DNA of 45,615 nucleotides, from positions 1 through 45,615 of the forward strand of contig VIQU02000030.1 in assembly GCA_010206225.2 (NCBI GenBank), read 5' to 3'. The translations under genes were made by a program, and so were the position numbers. Origin of the DNA: Lachnospiraceae bacterium MD308 (GTDB lineage: Bacteria > Bacillota > Clostridia > Lachnospirales > Lachnospiraceae). The notes beneath the pieces were generated by a model. The model saw nothing but the letters and a program-made list of their open reading frames with translations. It ran no database searches and was not told the DNA's origin. Shown here piece after piece: positions 17,474 to 26,300 of this stretch. Every line of letters starts with the position of its first letter. Within the stretch, counting starts at the first letter, position 1.

Positions 17474-19027
17474 TTAATCATCTTCTGGCAAATTCGCAGC
17501 AATATGATAAACCATATTGTTGGTACTCCCCTCCGCCACTATATATCTTGTACCTGTGAGAATTTTAAAATATCTTCGCACAGTCGCAGCAGACTTACCC
17601 GTAACTGCTTCGGCTTCTTTAGGAGTTATTTCTCCATGCTCTTCCATAAAACTAACAATTGCACTCACTTTATTATAATCTTTTTGCGTCAAAACTTCGC
17701 TCAAAACTTCGCTCAAACTTCGCTCATTTTTTTGAGCGAAGTTTGTATTTTCAATTTCAAATCTTTCGTGAATCCTTATTGTAGTAATCATATAAGTTCT
17801 GTCTACATCCGTTTCAAACTCCGGCATGGGCGAACCGTTTCTTTTCAGTTCGCGCAAAATTTTTGATATGCCCGTTGATTTCTTCTCGGACAAATCAATC
17901 TCCTTGAAAAATTCTCCAATCTTGGGATTTCTGTATCTTCTCGCTCTGATTTTCCCCGCCGCAAACTTCTCCATATCAATATAATAATCCGGTCCCGGGA
18001 AATTGATAATCTGAATTTGATCCACATAAATCCGAATCTCTACCGGTACATCCTCTTTATAGTTTTTGTGTAAAACAGCATTTACAAGCGCTTCCTCCAA
18101 CGCATTGTACGGATAGTTGAAAAAACGGTCTGCTTCCGCCCTCCCATCAACCTTTACAACCTTTTCCTCAATCACAGTTGTCTTAATATAGTCTAGCGCA
18201 TCTCTTACCTGCTTCCATATCGGACCGCAAAATGTCTTCTCCGTAAAATCAGACGCCTCCGCTTCCTTATCATGAAAACGCACCAGTTCAATCTTGCTTC
18301 CCGCAATCAACTTGTCCGGTCTTTCCCCAAACATAAGCAATCCGATATTTTTGATTGCTATTCCCTCATCTTTTTCCTCCGCCACTTCCTCGGATACCAA
18401 TAAGTCCTCCAAAGAACGTACATTAAGTTCCTCTATCAGTGAACTGTTACTTCCTCTGATAAAATCCTCCAGATATCCCCTGCGTATGTGATCCATAGAT
18501 GCCCGATTATTGATACGGTCAACAAACGGTATGGAAGCAAATTTTTCAAAGAGTTCCGCTATCTCGCTCTGTTTGGCTTCTACCGTCAGTGATGCCGGTC
18601 GAATCCAATATTTCATTGTGCGATCCTGCTCTTTTCCCGCTTCCTTTTTAGAATAAACATCAACGGGTGCCTGATATGGTCCTGCATCCCCTGCTGCACA
18701 CTTCAAATATACCAAATTCACCCCTTGATATTCCACAATCTCAATTTTTGGAATATAACGTGGCTCAATTTTATTGCAGTATTGAAATATTTTTAATTGA
18801 ATGTCATCAAGCAATTCGTCCGGTACCCCTATCGGCGGCAGAATGGGGCGTCCATTTTCTGTTTTGACGCCAATCACAAGATATCCGCCATCCACCCCTG
18901 CTATATCATTCGCATAGCCGCATATGGTATGCACAATTTCTGACGGATTAAAGCCTTCCTTGTATTCTATACGGTTTCGTTCTACTTTGCGCCCCTCTAA
19001 CAGGGTTTCTATTTTTATTGGAATCAT
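17474..19027 (-). CDS. AlbA_2/Schlafen-domain ATP-binding protein (RecG-like HTH family)
   Basis: This 517-residue protein has an N-terminal AlbA_2 domain (ESx-like RIEYKEGFNPSEIVHTICGYAND, GGYLVIGVKTENG), a middle HATPase_c_4 domain (FNYPYNALEEALVNAVLHKNY, IYVDQIQIINFPGP, FFKEIDLSEKKSTGISKI) and a C-terminal winged helix (ITPKEAEAVTGKSAATVRRYFKIL). These proteins are common transcription/defence-related regulators in gut Firmicutes. An SEVL repeat (SEVLSEVLT) precedes the C-terminal domain, encoded by tandem DNA repeats. The start was placed at the ATG behind TGGAGATG. It is part of a minus-strand run with the SEC-C gene upstream. Confidence 0.82.
   Translation of the reverse strand: MIPIKIETLLEGRKVERNRIEYKEGFNPSEIVHTICGYANDIAGVDGGYLVIGVKTENGRPILPPIGVPDELLDDIQLKIFQYCNKIEPRYIPKIEIVEYQGVNLVYLKCAAGDAGPYQAPVDVYSKKEAGKEQDRTMKYWIRPASLTVEAKQSEIAELFEKFASIPFVDRINNRASMDHIRRGYLEDFIRGSNSSLIEELNVRSLEDLLVSEEVAEEKDEGIAIKNIGLLMFGERPDKLIAGSKIELVRFHDKEAEASDFTEKTFCGPIWKQVRDALDYIKTTVIEEKVVKVDGRAEADRFFNYPYNALEEALVNAVLHKNYKEDVPVEIRIYVDQIQIINFPGPDYYIDMEKFAAGKIRARRYRNPKIGEFFKEIDLSEKKSTGISKILRELKRNGSPMPEFETDVDRTYMITTIRIHERFEIENTNFAQKNERSLSEVLSEVLTQKDYNKVSAIVSFMEEHGEITPKEAEAVTGKSAATVRRYFKILTGTRYIVAEGSTNNMVYHIAANLPEDD
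17690..17745. repeat. Tandem and inverted CAAAACTTCGCT repeats inside the AlbA gene
   Basis: Three tandem units (CAAAACTTCGCT, CAAAACTTCGCT, CAAACTTCGCT; 17690-17724) are followed by T7 and an inverted copy GAGCGAAGTTTG (17734-17745), which can form a hairpin. They encode a repeated SEVL peptide. Units keep near-multiples of three, so copy-number change would alter linker length or frame. Confidence 0.8.
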
Positions 19028-19097
19028 ATAATCATCTCCATAATTGGTATGTGTGCAGTTGAATTGGGGAAACGGCATTTACCCAATTCAAATCAAC

Positions 19098-20360
19098 TTA
19101 TAATTTGCCGTGCCCTCCGCAGCATTTTTTAAATTTCTTGCCTGAACCACACGGGCATGAATCATTGGGATAAATCTTCTTAATTGAATTAGCCGCCTGA
19201 CCAGACACATTGTTCTGAGAAAAATTATTTGGAACAATCACTGCGTTACTGTCAAAGTCAACACATACCCCCATCTCTTTCAATTCCTCCGATGCGCTTT
19301 TCAAAAGATTAGCTGCCTCCGTACTTCCGGGTACGACTATCGGTTTTTGTGAAAAGCGGTCTTCCTCCATCCCTTTTCTCATCATTTCATTCGGCGTATG
19401 TCCCCTATGTATCCGCATTCTGGTGTTATTATTTACTTCTTGGAGAAGTTGAATAATCTTCTCAATTTTAGTACCATCTAATAAATCTTCATAAACATCT
19501 ATAATATATTGAACAATCTCAGTAAAATCTATGTCAAATTGTATCTTATCCCATGTCTCCAGCGCCTCTGCATCTGCCTCGTCATATGTCATTCCTATTT
19601 CATGCTGTAAAAACTCTCTAAAATTCTGATATGCGGGTTCTTGAGATAAATACAGGTTCCTTGCATAATCCAGCACTTCCTGAGCATTAGGAATATAAAA
19701 ATCCTTGCCCGCTTGTATGTCCAATAAATCCTTATAGCGGTCACGATATGCTAAATACTCTGCTACTATAAATCTTTGCCCTTCTTCCATATGACATTCC
19801 GTCATGTCGTCGGGAAATTCATTACACATTTTTTCTAATTGTTCCTCTGAAATATGATATCCCTTTCTCACATTATATATTTTTCGGAGTACATCTTTGT
19901 CAAAAACGCCATAAAAAACCTCACCAAAATTAAGGCACTGAGATAACCATGACATTTTACGGGCATACTTCCGAAATTCCGGCGTATTTATTTTTTCATA
20001 AGCTATTTTCACATCTACCGGAACATCGAGCTGTTCTCTTTTATTCAGAAATGCGTAATCGCCTTCATGAAGACATAAAGCGTCATCCATTTCTTCGGGT
20101 GTCGGAATAAATGCTTCTCTCATCGCACGTTCCAATAGTATTCTGCACTCTGGTGACAGCACAGCGATTCGCCGTCTCATGACTGTTGGCATAAGCAACT
20201 CATTCGCTATTTTTTCTGCAAGTTCGTCCTTTTTTAGTCCTGATGTTCTTTTTATTTCCAAATCTCTTGCATAATTCAACAGGCTCTCTTTATCATACAT
20301 CCTCAATATGTACTTAAGCATGATACCATCCGGTCCATAAAACACCTTTCGCATAGCCAT
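19098..20360 (-). CDS. SEC-C zinc-motif protein of unknown function
   Basis: This 420-residue, mostly helical acidic protein ends in a SEC-C motif (YPNDSCPCGSGKKFKKCCG), the zinc-binding tail also found in SecA and in many defence-island proteins. The N-terminal 60 residues (LLNYARDLEIKRTSGLKKDELAEKIANEL) resemble a SAP/Rho-N-like helical nucleic-acid-binding region. The start was placed at ATG 20360, behind GAGGAG; a TTG six codons upstream overlaps that site. It lies upstream of the AlbA gene with a 70-nt gap. No catalytic motif is visible. Confidence 0.75.
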   Translation of the reverse strand: MAMRKVFYGPDGIMLKYILRMYDKESLLNYARDLEIKRTSGLKKDELAEKIANELLMPTVMRRRIAVLSPECRILLERAMREAFIPTPEEMDDALCLHEGDYAFLNKREQLDVPVDVKIAYEKINTPEFRKYARKMSWLSQCLNFGEVFYGVFDKDVLRKIYNVRKGYHISEEQLEKMCNEFPDDMTECHMEEGQRFIVAEYLAYRDRYKDLLDIQAGKDFYIPNAQEVLDYARNLYLSQEPAYQNFREFLQHEIGMTYDEADAEALETWDKIQFDIDFTEIVQYIIDVYEDLLDGTKIEKIIQLLQEVNNNTRMRIHRGHTPNEMMRKGMEEDRFSQKPIVVPGSTEAANLLKSASEELKEMGVCVDFDSNAVIVPNNFSQNNVSGQAANSIKKIYPNDSCPCGSGKKFKKCCGGHGKL

Positions 20361-20528
20361 CTTACTGTTTCTCCTCAAATAATGGTTGATTATCTCTTAC
20401 ACTCTTCAAAAGATAAGAATACCAATTTTTTATCTTTTGGATGTATTTTGGGGTAGTCTCATATAGCAGGGACCTTTGTTTTGGAGTGATTTTAAGGCAC
20501 TTTGGGGTAGTTTTGGGGTAATTATGTA

Positions 20529-20575
20529 TATCTTAACCACATCTTGACCATTTTGGATAAGATATGGTTAAGATA
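20529..20575. repeat. Nested inverted repeat plus 19-nt direct repeat
   Basis: TATCTTAACCA (20529-20539) and TGGTTAAGATA (20565-20575) form an 11-bp inverted repeat. Its centre contains TGACCATTTTGGATAAGAT (20545-20563), repeated exactly at 20769-20787 inside the adjacent AlbA-family fragment. It may be a duplicated piece of coding sequence or a terminator-like structure. Confidence 0.65.
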
Positions 20576-20578
20576 ATT

Positions 20579-21120
20579 TTATGAATAATATTTTTGATTT
20601 CTACTTGACGGCTTATCGGGTATAGTCATTTTTAATGTTCCCTCTGCAAGCATTTTCTGTAAATAATTTCTTTTAAAGCTTGTTCTACTCATAAATTTAA
20701 AATTATCCATAATTTCCATGACCGATTTCGGTTCTCTACAAAAATCAATTATCATCTTATCCATATCCTGACCATTTTGGATAAGATGTTTTCTTTTTGT
20801 ATCAGCCTTTTCCGTAGTTAAGACAAATTCTACATCTTTCGCCTCATAATTCAAGTTTTTAAATATCAGCCAAAACTCACTATTACTCGACCTAAACTCC
20901 GGTTTCATTTCTTCCGTATAATGTTCCTGAAATTCATAGGAATCCAAGATTTTCTTAAAACCGCTGCCTCGTCGATCCATATATTTCAAACGGTTAAATA
21001 TATCGGCAATAATTGGGTTCCGTCTTCTGGACGATACATTTCTCAAATCTAAGTCCTGTACTTTGCGCCATCCAACATACCGCCCGGAGAGTAAATCTCC
21101 ATTCTGTCATCAAACATATC
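20579..21120 (-). pseudogene. C-terminal part of a second AlbA/HATPase-type protein, frameshifted
   Basis: The upstream piece reads IDMFDDRMEIYSPGGM and the longer frame reads LDLRNVSSRRRNPIIADIFNRLKYMDRRGSGFKKIL. Both are the diagnostic end of the HATPase_c_4 domain of RecG-like ATP-binding proteins, but in two frames. Adding one G after GCAAAG near 21063 would join them as A-K-V-Q-D-L. Everything N-terminal of VHIDMFDD is missing. A winged-helix end remains. It is a deletion remnant next to the group II intron fragment. Confidence 0.7.
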
Positions 21121-21207
21121 TATATGAACGCACTAACCCACATCCTTCCTGATGACTACACATGAAGCTCATCTACACATTTTATATCTATACGCTTTTT
21201 GCCTCAT

Positions 21208-21471
21208 TTACCAATCTGCCACGTTATACTTCTCCATAAGCTCTTTTGCCTTTGCTTCGCCTTCTTTCGTAATATACATGGACTTTGACCGATGAGAACC
21301 CTGCCTTATGTAATCTTTTTCGTCAAGTTGGTTCAGAACGTCAAAATCATAGCCTTTCCATGCATACTTGTCATCCGGATTGGCGAATCTATCCCTCTCA
21401 GTAAAATGAGATAAGTAAATCAACATTATTGATAATTCTTCCATTGCTGTTTTTGCGTCTGTTTTATCCAT
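21208..21471 (-). CDS. DUF6429-like small protein
   Basis: This 87-residue protein starts MDKTDAKTAMEELSIMLIYL, contains WKGYDFDVLNQLDEKDYI and ends with a helix (EGEAKAKELMEKYN). The central GYDFD.L..L.....I is the family pattern I remember for DUF6429, a small winged-helix-like protein of unknown role found near transposons. It has its own ribosome site (AAAGGGG) and no close partner. Confidence 0.65.
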   Translation of the reverse strand: MDKTDAKTAMEELSIMLIYLSHFTERDRFANPDDKYAWKGYDFDVLNQLDEKDYIRQGSHRSKSMYITKEGEAKAKELMEKYNVADW

Positions 21472-21599
21472 CCTAATCCCCTTTCGAGTGTTTTTCGAGT
21501 TTATACTCGATTGAACTTGAGTAAAAATTGTTCATAACAAATAGGACTTTTCTATAAAAGCAATACTAAAATTTCATGAACATTAAACACGCCTGATTG

Positions 21600-21954
21600 C
21601 TTTAATAATTTCTTAAAACACGTCTTTATTGTCTCTTTTGCCGCACAATGCTTTCACTTGGCTTTACTGCTGTCGCAAAGATGCACATAACTCTCAAATA
21701 CAATTGAACTATCTTGCATATTTGTCACACCCTTGAACCCCAGTGGAGCCTTAACATTCCTACGGTAACAAATTTTAATTGCTATCTGTGATAGTTGGAA
21801 GCACATCGTCCTTCACTCTTTATAACTTACGGCGCTGATTATCTTTACGCTTTCACATTGCGGCTTGGACTCCACGTCTTAGTATCAGCTACTCGCCTGG
21901 TTTTGCCAAAGTAGGAATTTCGCCTACTTATATTTCAAGTGCCGATCTGCGCAC
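21600..21954 (-). mobile_element. 5' part of a group II intron (domain I), truncated
   Basis: On the minus strand the sequence begins GTGCGCAGATCGGCACTTG, the conserved GTGCG 5' end of group II introns. It continues with the structured domain-I features I associate with Firmicute introns (AGTAGGCGAAATTCCTACTT hairpin, GACGTGGAGTCCAAGCCGC, and further down GGCTCCACTGGGG). No reverse-transcriptase gene, domain V or 3' end follows within the 700 bp up to the AlbA fragment, so it is a 5' remnant. The 3' limit given is approximate. It inserted just downstream of the membrane coiled-coil gene. Confidence 0.6.
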
Positions 21955-22007
21955 TCCAAACTTAAACATTGTATCCTCAAAATATTTCTTTAGAGCAATC
22001 CGTTACG

Positions 22008-23093
22008 TTATTTTTTCGGGTGATTCTTTTCAAAATCAAGTTTCGCGCAGCCTCCATTTATTTTCTTTCCATTCATTTGAATATCAAACACCACTTCTTT
22101 AATGTAAGAGTTATAGATTGAAAAATATTTTTGTATGAGATAGTATAGTTGTATTTTTAGTTTATTGTCTATTTGAGCTGCTTTAACTTGTGCCTGATTA
22201 ATTTCTTCACCTATAACTTTTAAATTGTTTCTTGTTAAAACATCAATTTCTGCAATTCTTTGATTATTTTGCTTAACATTTTCTAATATTGAAAAAATTT
22301 CATTATAATAAGTTTGTTCTTGCGGTGTTAACGCCTCTTTTTGATTTATAATCTGAGATTGCTTTATTGATATCAGTCTTTCATTATTTATGTTGATTTG
22401 CTGCAAATTCAATTTTTCATCTATAAGCTGTTTGCTTTGCGCCGCTATATTTAAGGCTGACACAAGATGATTCAACACAATCCGGCATTCCTCATCTATA
22501 GCAAATATTTCTTTCTGAATATCCGCCGCAAATTTTACAAGCGTTCCATAGGTTTTCATCTCACACATTGCGCAGTTCTCGCATAAGCCTCTGTCATCAA
22601 AAATCTCGGAATTAAATTTAATATTATTTATAGAAGAAAAAAATTCCCCATAAAGTCGCAAAAAATCATTCTTCATTTCTATAAAATTATCATTTTGATA
22701 TAACATATTTGAAACTGTAAATAGAAAATTTTCTAGTTGATTGTATGTATCTGCAAGCACTGAGCGTTCTTTTTCCATTTTTCTATTCAAATTGTCTTCC
22801 ACCTTTATAGATGTCTGAAGATGGTTGTTTTCAATGTTCAATTTTGTTTGTAAATCATGTGCTTCTTTTTGATTCTTGTTACTATTTTTAAGTGTATACC
22901 AAAGTGAAACTAAAGCAATCATTCCAGTAAACAAAGAACCTATAATTCCACCCATAAAGTTAATTACATCATTTCCACTTGCATTTTTATAAGTAACAAA
23001 GTTATGAAACAAAGAAATAATTCCTAAGCAAGAAAACAAAATTAATGCTATTATTAGTACGACCATATGTGCTTTTGATAGTTTGTTTTTCAT
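22008..23093 (-). CDS. Two-helix membrane protein with cytoplasmic coiled coil, unknown
   Basis: This 361-residue protein has two membrane helices (about 10-30 and 47-66) close to the N-terminus, joined by a short loop. A long Asn/Gln/Lys-rich helical region follows to the C-terminus with strong coiled-coil character (80-120, 230-310). A Cys cluster (CENCAMC, about residues 171-177) could bind metal. I do not recognise the family. The topology (N-terminal membrane anchor, cytoplasmic helical domain) and its place among restriction and AlbA genes resemble membrane effectors of abortive-infection systems, but this is only context. Start ATG follows GGGAGACATAGT. Confidence 0.55.
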   Translation of the reverse strand: MKNKLSKAHMVVLIIALILFSCLGIISLFHNFVTYKNASGNDVINFMGGIIGSLFTGMIALVSLWYTLKNSNKNQKEAHDLQTKLNIENNHLQTSIKVEDNLNRKMEKERSVLADTYNQLENFLFTVSNMLYQNDNFIEMKNDFLRLYGEFFSSINNIKFNSEIFDDRGLCENCAMCEMKTYGTLVKFAADIQKEIFAIDEECRIVLNHLVSALNIAAQSKQLIDEKLNLQQININNERLISIKQSQIINQKEALTPQEQTYYNEIFSILENVKQNNQRIAEIDVLTRNNLKVIGEEINQAQVKAAQIDNKLKIQLYYLIQKYFSIYNSYIKEVVFDIQMNGKKINGGCAKLDFEKNHPKK

Positions 23094-23188
23094 ACTATGT
23101 CTCCCTTAAAATAATACCTATATTAATATTGTTACTTTTTTCTTTCGAAATAAACAACTATATAACAAAGCAATGACTTAGACTTATG

Positions 23189-23356
23189 CTATTTCCCCAT
23201 TTTCTCATAATAATCATCAATATACATTTCCAGTGCCCTCTCCACCGCCACAGTCTTCGATTGTCCAGAATCTTCACAAAATTTGCTTAATTTCTCGAAG
23301 ATTCCTTTCTCCAACCGCATACTAACTGGCACATTATCCTTTTTCGCCCTTGCCAT
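23189..23356 (-). CDS. Ribbon-helix-helix (CopG/Arc-type) protein
   Basis: This 55-residue protein has the pattern VPVSMRLEKGIFEKLSKFCEDSGQSKTVAVERALEMYIDDY: a beta strand and two helices as in RHH DNA-binding proteins or antitoxins. The start ATG lies 4 nt after the upstream gene's stop and is preceded by GGAGGG inside that gene's end. A longer reading of the same frame starts inside the methylase chimera and is not coding. It is probably a regulator of the restriction genes upstream, or an orphan antitoxin. Confidence 0.65.
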   Translation of the reverse strand: MARAKKDNVPVSMRLEKGIFEKLSKFCEDSGQSKTVAVERALEMYIDDYYEKMGK

Positions 23357-23360
23357 TATT

Positions 23361-25073
23361 TTACCCTCCATAAATCTCCGATAATTTCTGTTCCAAAGTT
23401 CCATTTTTAGCATATTCCAAAGCATCCACTTGTCGGAAATTATGCTTCGCAATCGCAACATTCTCATCAAATCCAAGAATATAATTCGTTGCAATCTTAT
23501 AGATAATTTCCGTTGGCGCCAGACCGTATACCTGTTTCTCAAAAATATGCTGTAGCCTTTCCTCCTTCTTAGGGAATTTCTCTTTCAAAACACTGCTCTG
23601 ATACAACCGTTTTATAATTTCTGTCATATATAAACCGGACTTCATATACAAATCAATAAATGTCTTGTCCGGCATATCAAAGCAGCCCGGATTTTCCTGT
23701 TCCAGCATGTCAACCATCTTCTTCACTATCTGCTTCGGCGTAAAAATCTGGTTTGTTTTCTGCGGCGGAATATAGTCAAAGATATCCTCTGTGCTGTCCT
23801 CATCAAAATAATCTGCAAGTTTTCTTTTTAAATTCAGGAACTCTCTGACAGAATCATTAAACACAACTGCATCAAACATCTTGCCCTCAAACAGTTCCTC
23901 CTCGCCTGTCTGCTCGTTGGTATAAACACCTCCGTCTCTTAAGAAACGGAATTGTGCAAGTGAAATGCTTGTTACTTCCTTAAATACTTCATCCGGAATA
24001 ATCGTGTCGAAATTTTCAAGAGTCGTTTCTTCTGTTCCATACGCCATGAGAAATGATGGTATCGTTCTTGAAAATCCTCTCAAATGGTCTTTTACAGAAT
24101 CCTCTATTCCCTTTTTCTCACGTTCCTTTTTACTGGTCTCTACGGTTCTTACCACTTCCTCACTGGCAGACTTTACAAAATCGCTGATTGATGAATTTAA
24201 AGTCTCCTGCAATCTTGAAGCAGCTTCTTTCTGACGCCTGTCAAACTCTTGATTGACTTCTTCCTCACTCCTGTTTGTGGTTATGCAATTGTCTAAAGCA
24301 TCTTGCCTCTCCTTTTCTAAGGTATTCGCTTCAATCTTATAATTGCCAAACGCCTTATTAACAAGCGAATCCGTTTCATCTTTCAATTTACGCTCTATCT
24401 GATTTCGGGTAGATGCCTTCATATCTGAAGCATACTCCTCTTTTGCCGTATCAATAATAGCTTTAACAGCCTCCGTATGTAATGCCTGTTTCAAATTTTG
24501 GGCAGAATAGCCCGCCTCTTCCCGCAAAATATTCATCTCTGTTATAGCATCACTTAGTTTGTTTGTCACATTCCCATATATCTTCTCACCAAATAGCTCC
24601 GCCGACCTACCAATTTTATTATAATTTTCTATTGGTGCATATAATAATCCTTCTATGTGTGGGTCTTTTTGTATTTTACGTAGAACATTATCCAAATTAT
24701 CTGGATTTTCGCAGTCAACTTTATTCAATTCTCCTTGCAATGTTTCTATAATATAAGAATTTCTAATCACACTTTGATCTACATCATGATTTCCTGCGAC
24801 ACAAAAAACATTTTTTAATGAACACCCTAACACTTCTGCTACTTCTACTAAAAATTTGTTTGCAATTTGAAATTCTTCATCTTTCCCACTATATGCTAAA
24901 TCCCCACATACTAAAATTCCCTTAATATTTTTCAAATGATTCGATGCACAGTACTTCAAATCATTAATCATTGCTTTTCTTAACGGATTATCCAAATCAT
25001 ATGGATCTCCGCTATATAACCTAAAATGAATATCTGACATATGTATAAAGGATGACCATTCCTCATTAACCAT
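23361..25073 (-). pseudogene. Metallophosphoesterase half fused to a helicase/methylase-type restriction fragment
   Basis: Residues 1-150 are the N-terminal half of a calcineurin-like phosphoesterase (DIH at 14-16, GDLAYSG from 57, GNHD at 94-97) lacking the second-half GHxH metal motif. From about residue 165 the sequence is a helical spacer and then an N6-adenine methylase-like start (FTPKQIVKKMVDML at about 444, FIDLYMKSGLY at 472 in the place of the SAM-binding motif I). It ends before any NPPY motif. Neither enzyme is complete, so an in-frame deletion seems to have joined two defence genes. It is still an open frame of 570 codons and may be expressed. Confidence 0.6.
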
Positions 25074-25110
25074 TAAACTTACCTCTCTGTTATCTCCTCA
25101 TCAATGTAAT

Positions 25111-26046
25111 TTAATTACTACTTTTTTCTATCTCAAAATATAAAATTGGATTATTGCTTCTCCAATCATATATTTTACATCGAACTTCCGGTTCATCATC
25201 CGCTTCTTCCACTTCTTGAAATGGCTCAAACAACGACATCTGATGATATTCTTCTTTCAAAACTCCCATAGGAACTGTTCCTTTTAGTCCATCCATCTGC
25301 CAAACATTCCAACTGATAATATTTGCGACCTTCCGCAGTTCTGTTTTTTCCGGCTGTCTATACCATTTATTATTCATGTAATCTACAAAAGTCATAAGTA
25401 GATTGATTCGTGCAATCAAGAGATTATCCCCTTGATATTCATACCCATATACACTCTGAAATGCCCGTATCGTCCACTTCAACCATTCCGTTTCATCTGC
25501 TGCATTTTCATTCACAACACGAAGCTTCCGATCAAGAATACCGATTCGCTTGTGAATATCAATCATTTTTCCTGTAGAAGCATCGTATCTTGAAACCAAA
25601 TAAGGCGCTTCTCCGCATGTAATCTCCAATCGTCTGGAATCTATATAATCTTTCCAACTTTTACCATCGGGAAATCTTATTTTATCTTCCGTAGAAATCC
25701 ATTCATGCTCAGCCTGTCGGTTAAAAACATCTTTATATCCAAACCATTCCTCGTCACAAAAATTATTCATTTTATTGCATATCCAAGCCGGAGTAAATAC
25801 TTCTGCACTCTTTCTCGTCCGCTGTGTTTGCTGCTCCATATCTTTCGATATTCGCGGTTGAATCATTCCATAATTCATCTTTTTTAACTGATTCTCTGTT
25901 ATCTGGCTTCGATCTGTATAAGTTTCACCAAAAGAAGCGTAGGAATCTGTTGCCCATATAATATTCTTTTTTGTCGTTTTATCCTGTAAAAGTAATCTTA
26001 GTGTTGTCTGCACCGGATATGAATCCAGTTGGATTAAATCTTCCAA
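25111..26046 (-). CDS. Restriction-modification subunit M-like protein
   Basis: This 311-residue protein carries RTRKSAEVFTPAWICNKMN (the FTP motif before the SAM-binding site), ITCGEAPYLVSRYD (substrate/SAM loop region), GILDRKLRVVNEN and a long helical tail (YGYEYQGDNLLIARINLLMTF). This pattern is found in the small 'subunit M' proteins that accompany large helicase-methylase restriction enzymes in Firmicutes. No NPPY is seen, so catalysis by itself is doubtful. It lies 37 nt upstream of the chimeric gene on the same strand, which fits a former two-gene system whose large subunit has been damaged. Confidence 0.65.
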   Translation of the reverse strand: MEDLIQLDSYPVQTTLRLLLQDKTTKKNIIWATDSYASFGETYTDRSQITENQLKKMNYGMIQPRISKDMEQQTQRTRKSAEVFTPAWICNKMNNFCDEEWFGYKDVFNRQAEHEWISTEDKIRFPDGKSWKDYIDSRRLEITCGEAPYLVSRYDASTGKMIDIHKRIGILDRKLRVVNENAADETEWLKWTIRAFQSVYGYEYQGDNLLIARINLLMTFVDYMNNKWYRQPEKTELRKVANIISWNVWQMDGLKGTVPMGVLKEEYHQMSLFEPFQEVEEADDEPEVRCKIYDWRSNNPILYFEIEKSSN

Positions 26047-26143
26047 TCCATTTACCTCTTCCTATATTTTCCACTTTGCATTCCTATTTTATTATGCAGT
26101 ATTTTTATTGAAAAAGCAATAATTTTCATTAGAATATGAAGCA

Positions 26144-26163
26144 GGAGCAGATTTCTCTGCTCC
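26144..26163. repeat. Hairpin after the TnpV fragment
   Basis: GGAGCAGA (26144-26151) pairs with TCTGCTCC (26156-26163) around TTTC. No long T-run follows on either strand, so termination is uncertain. Confidence 0.5.
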
Positions 26164-26169
26164 GCAATC

Positions 26170-26300
26170 TCATAAACAATATACAATTTCTTCCCTCGCA
26201 ATTTCCTCCGCCCTCGCCCGAATATTATTCATTCTCCGCACCCAAAACATCTGATCCTGTGCCTTTAACTGCTCCGTCACTCCCTCACGAATAGCGTACT
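26170..26300 (-). pseudogene. C-terminal fragment of a TnpV-type transposon protein
   Basis: The minus frame reads IREGVTEQLKAQDQMFWVRR, then MNNIRARAEEIAREEIVY and a stop. This matches the C-terminal pattern I know from TnpV proteins (GVTEQLKA.DQM.WV..MN....AEE). The rest of the gene is missing, replaced by the kinase gene end. It is another scar of mobile DNA in the region. Confidence 0.65.

Noticed and set aside
17690-17745. Possible CRISPR-like repeat cluster
   Set aside because: Units are only 12 bp with no spacers, and they are in frame inside an AlbA gene.
23357-23542. Longer reading of the ribbon-helix-helix gene
   Set aside because: The extra N-terminal residues are antisense-frame sequence inside the methylase chimera; the ribosome site and family pattern place the start at 23356.
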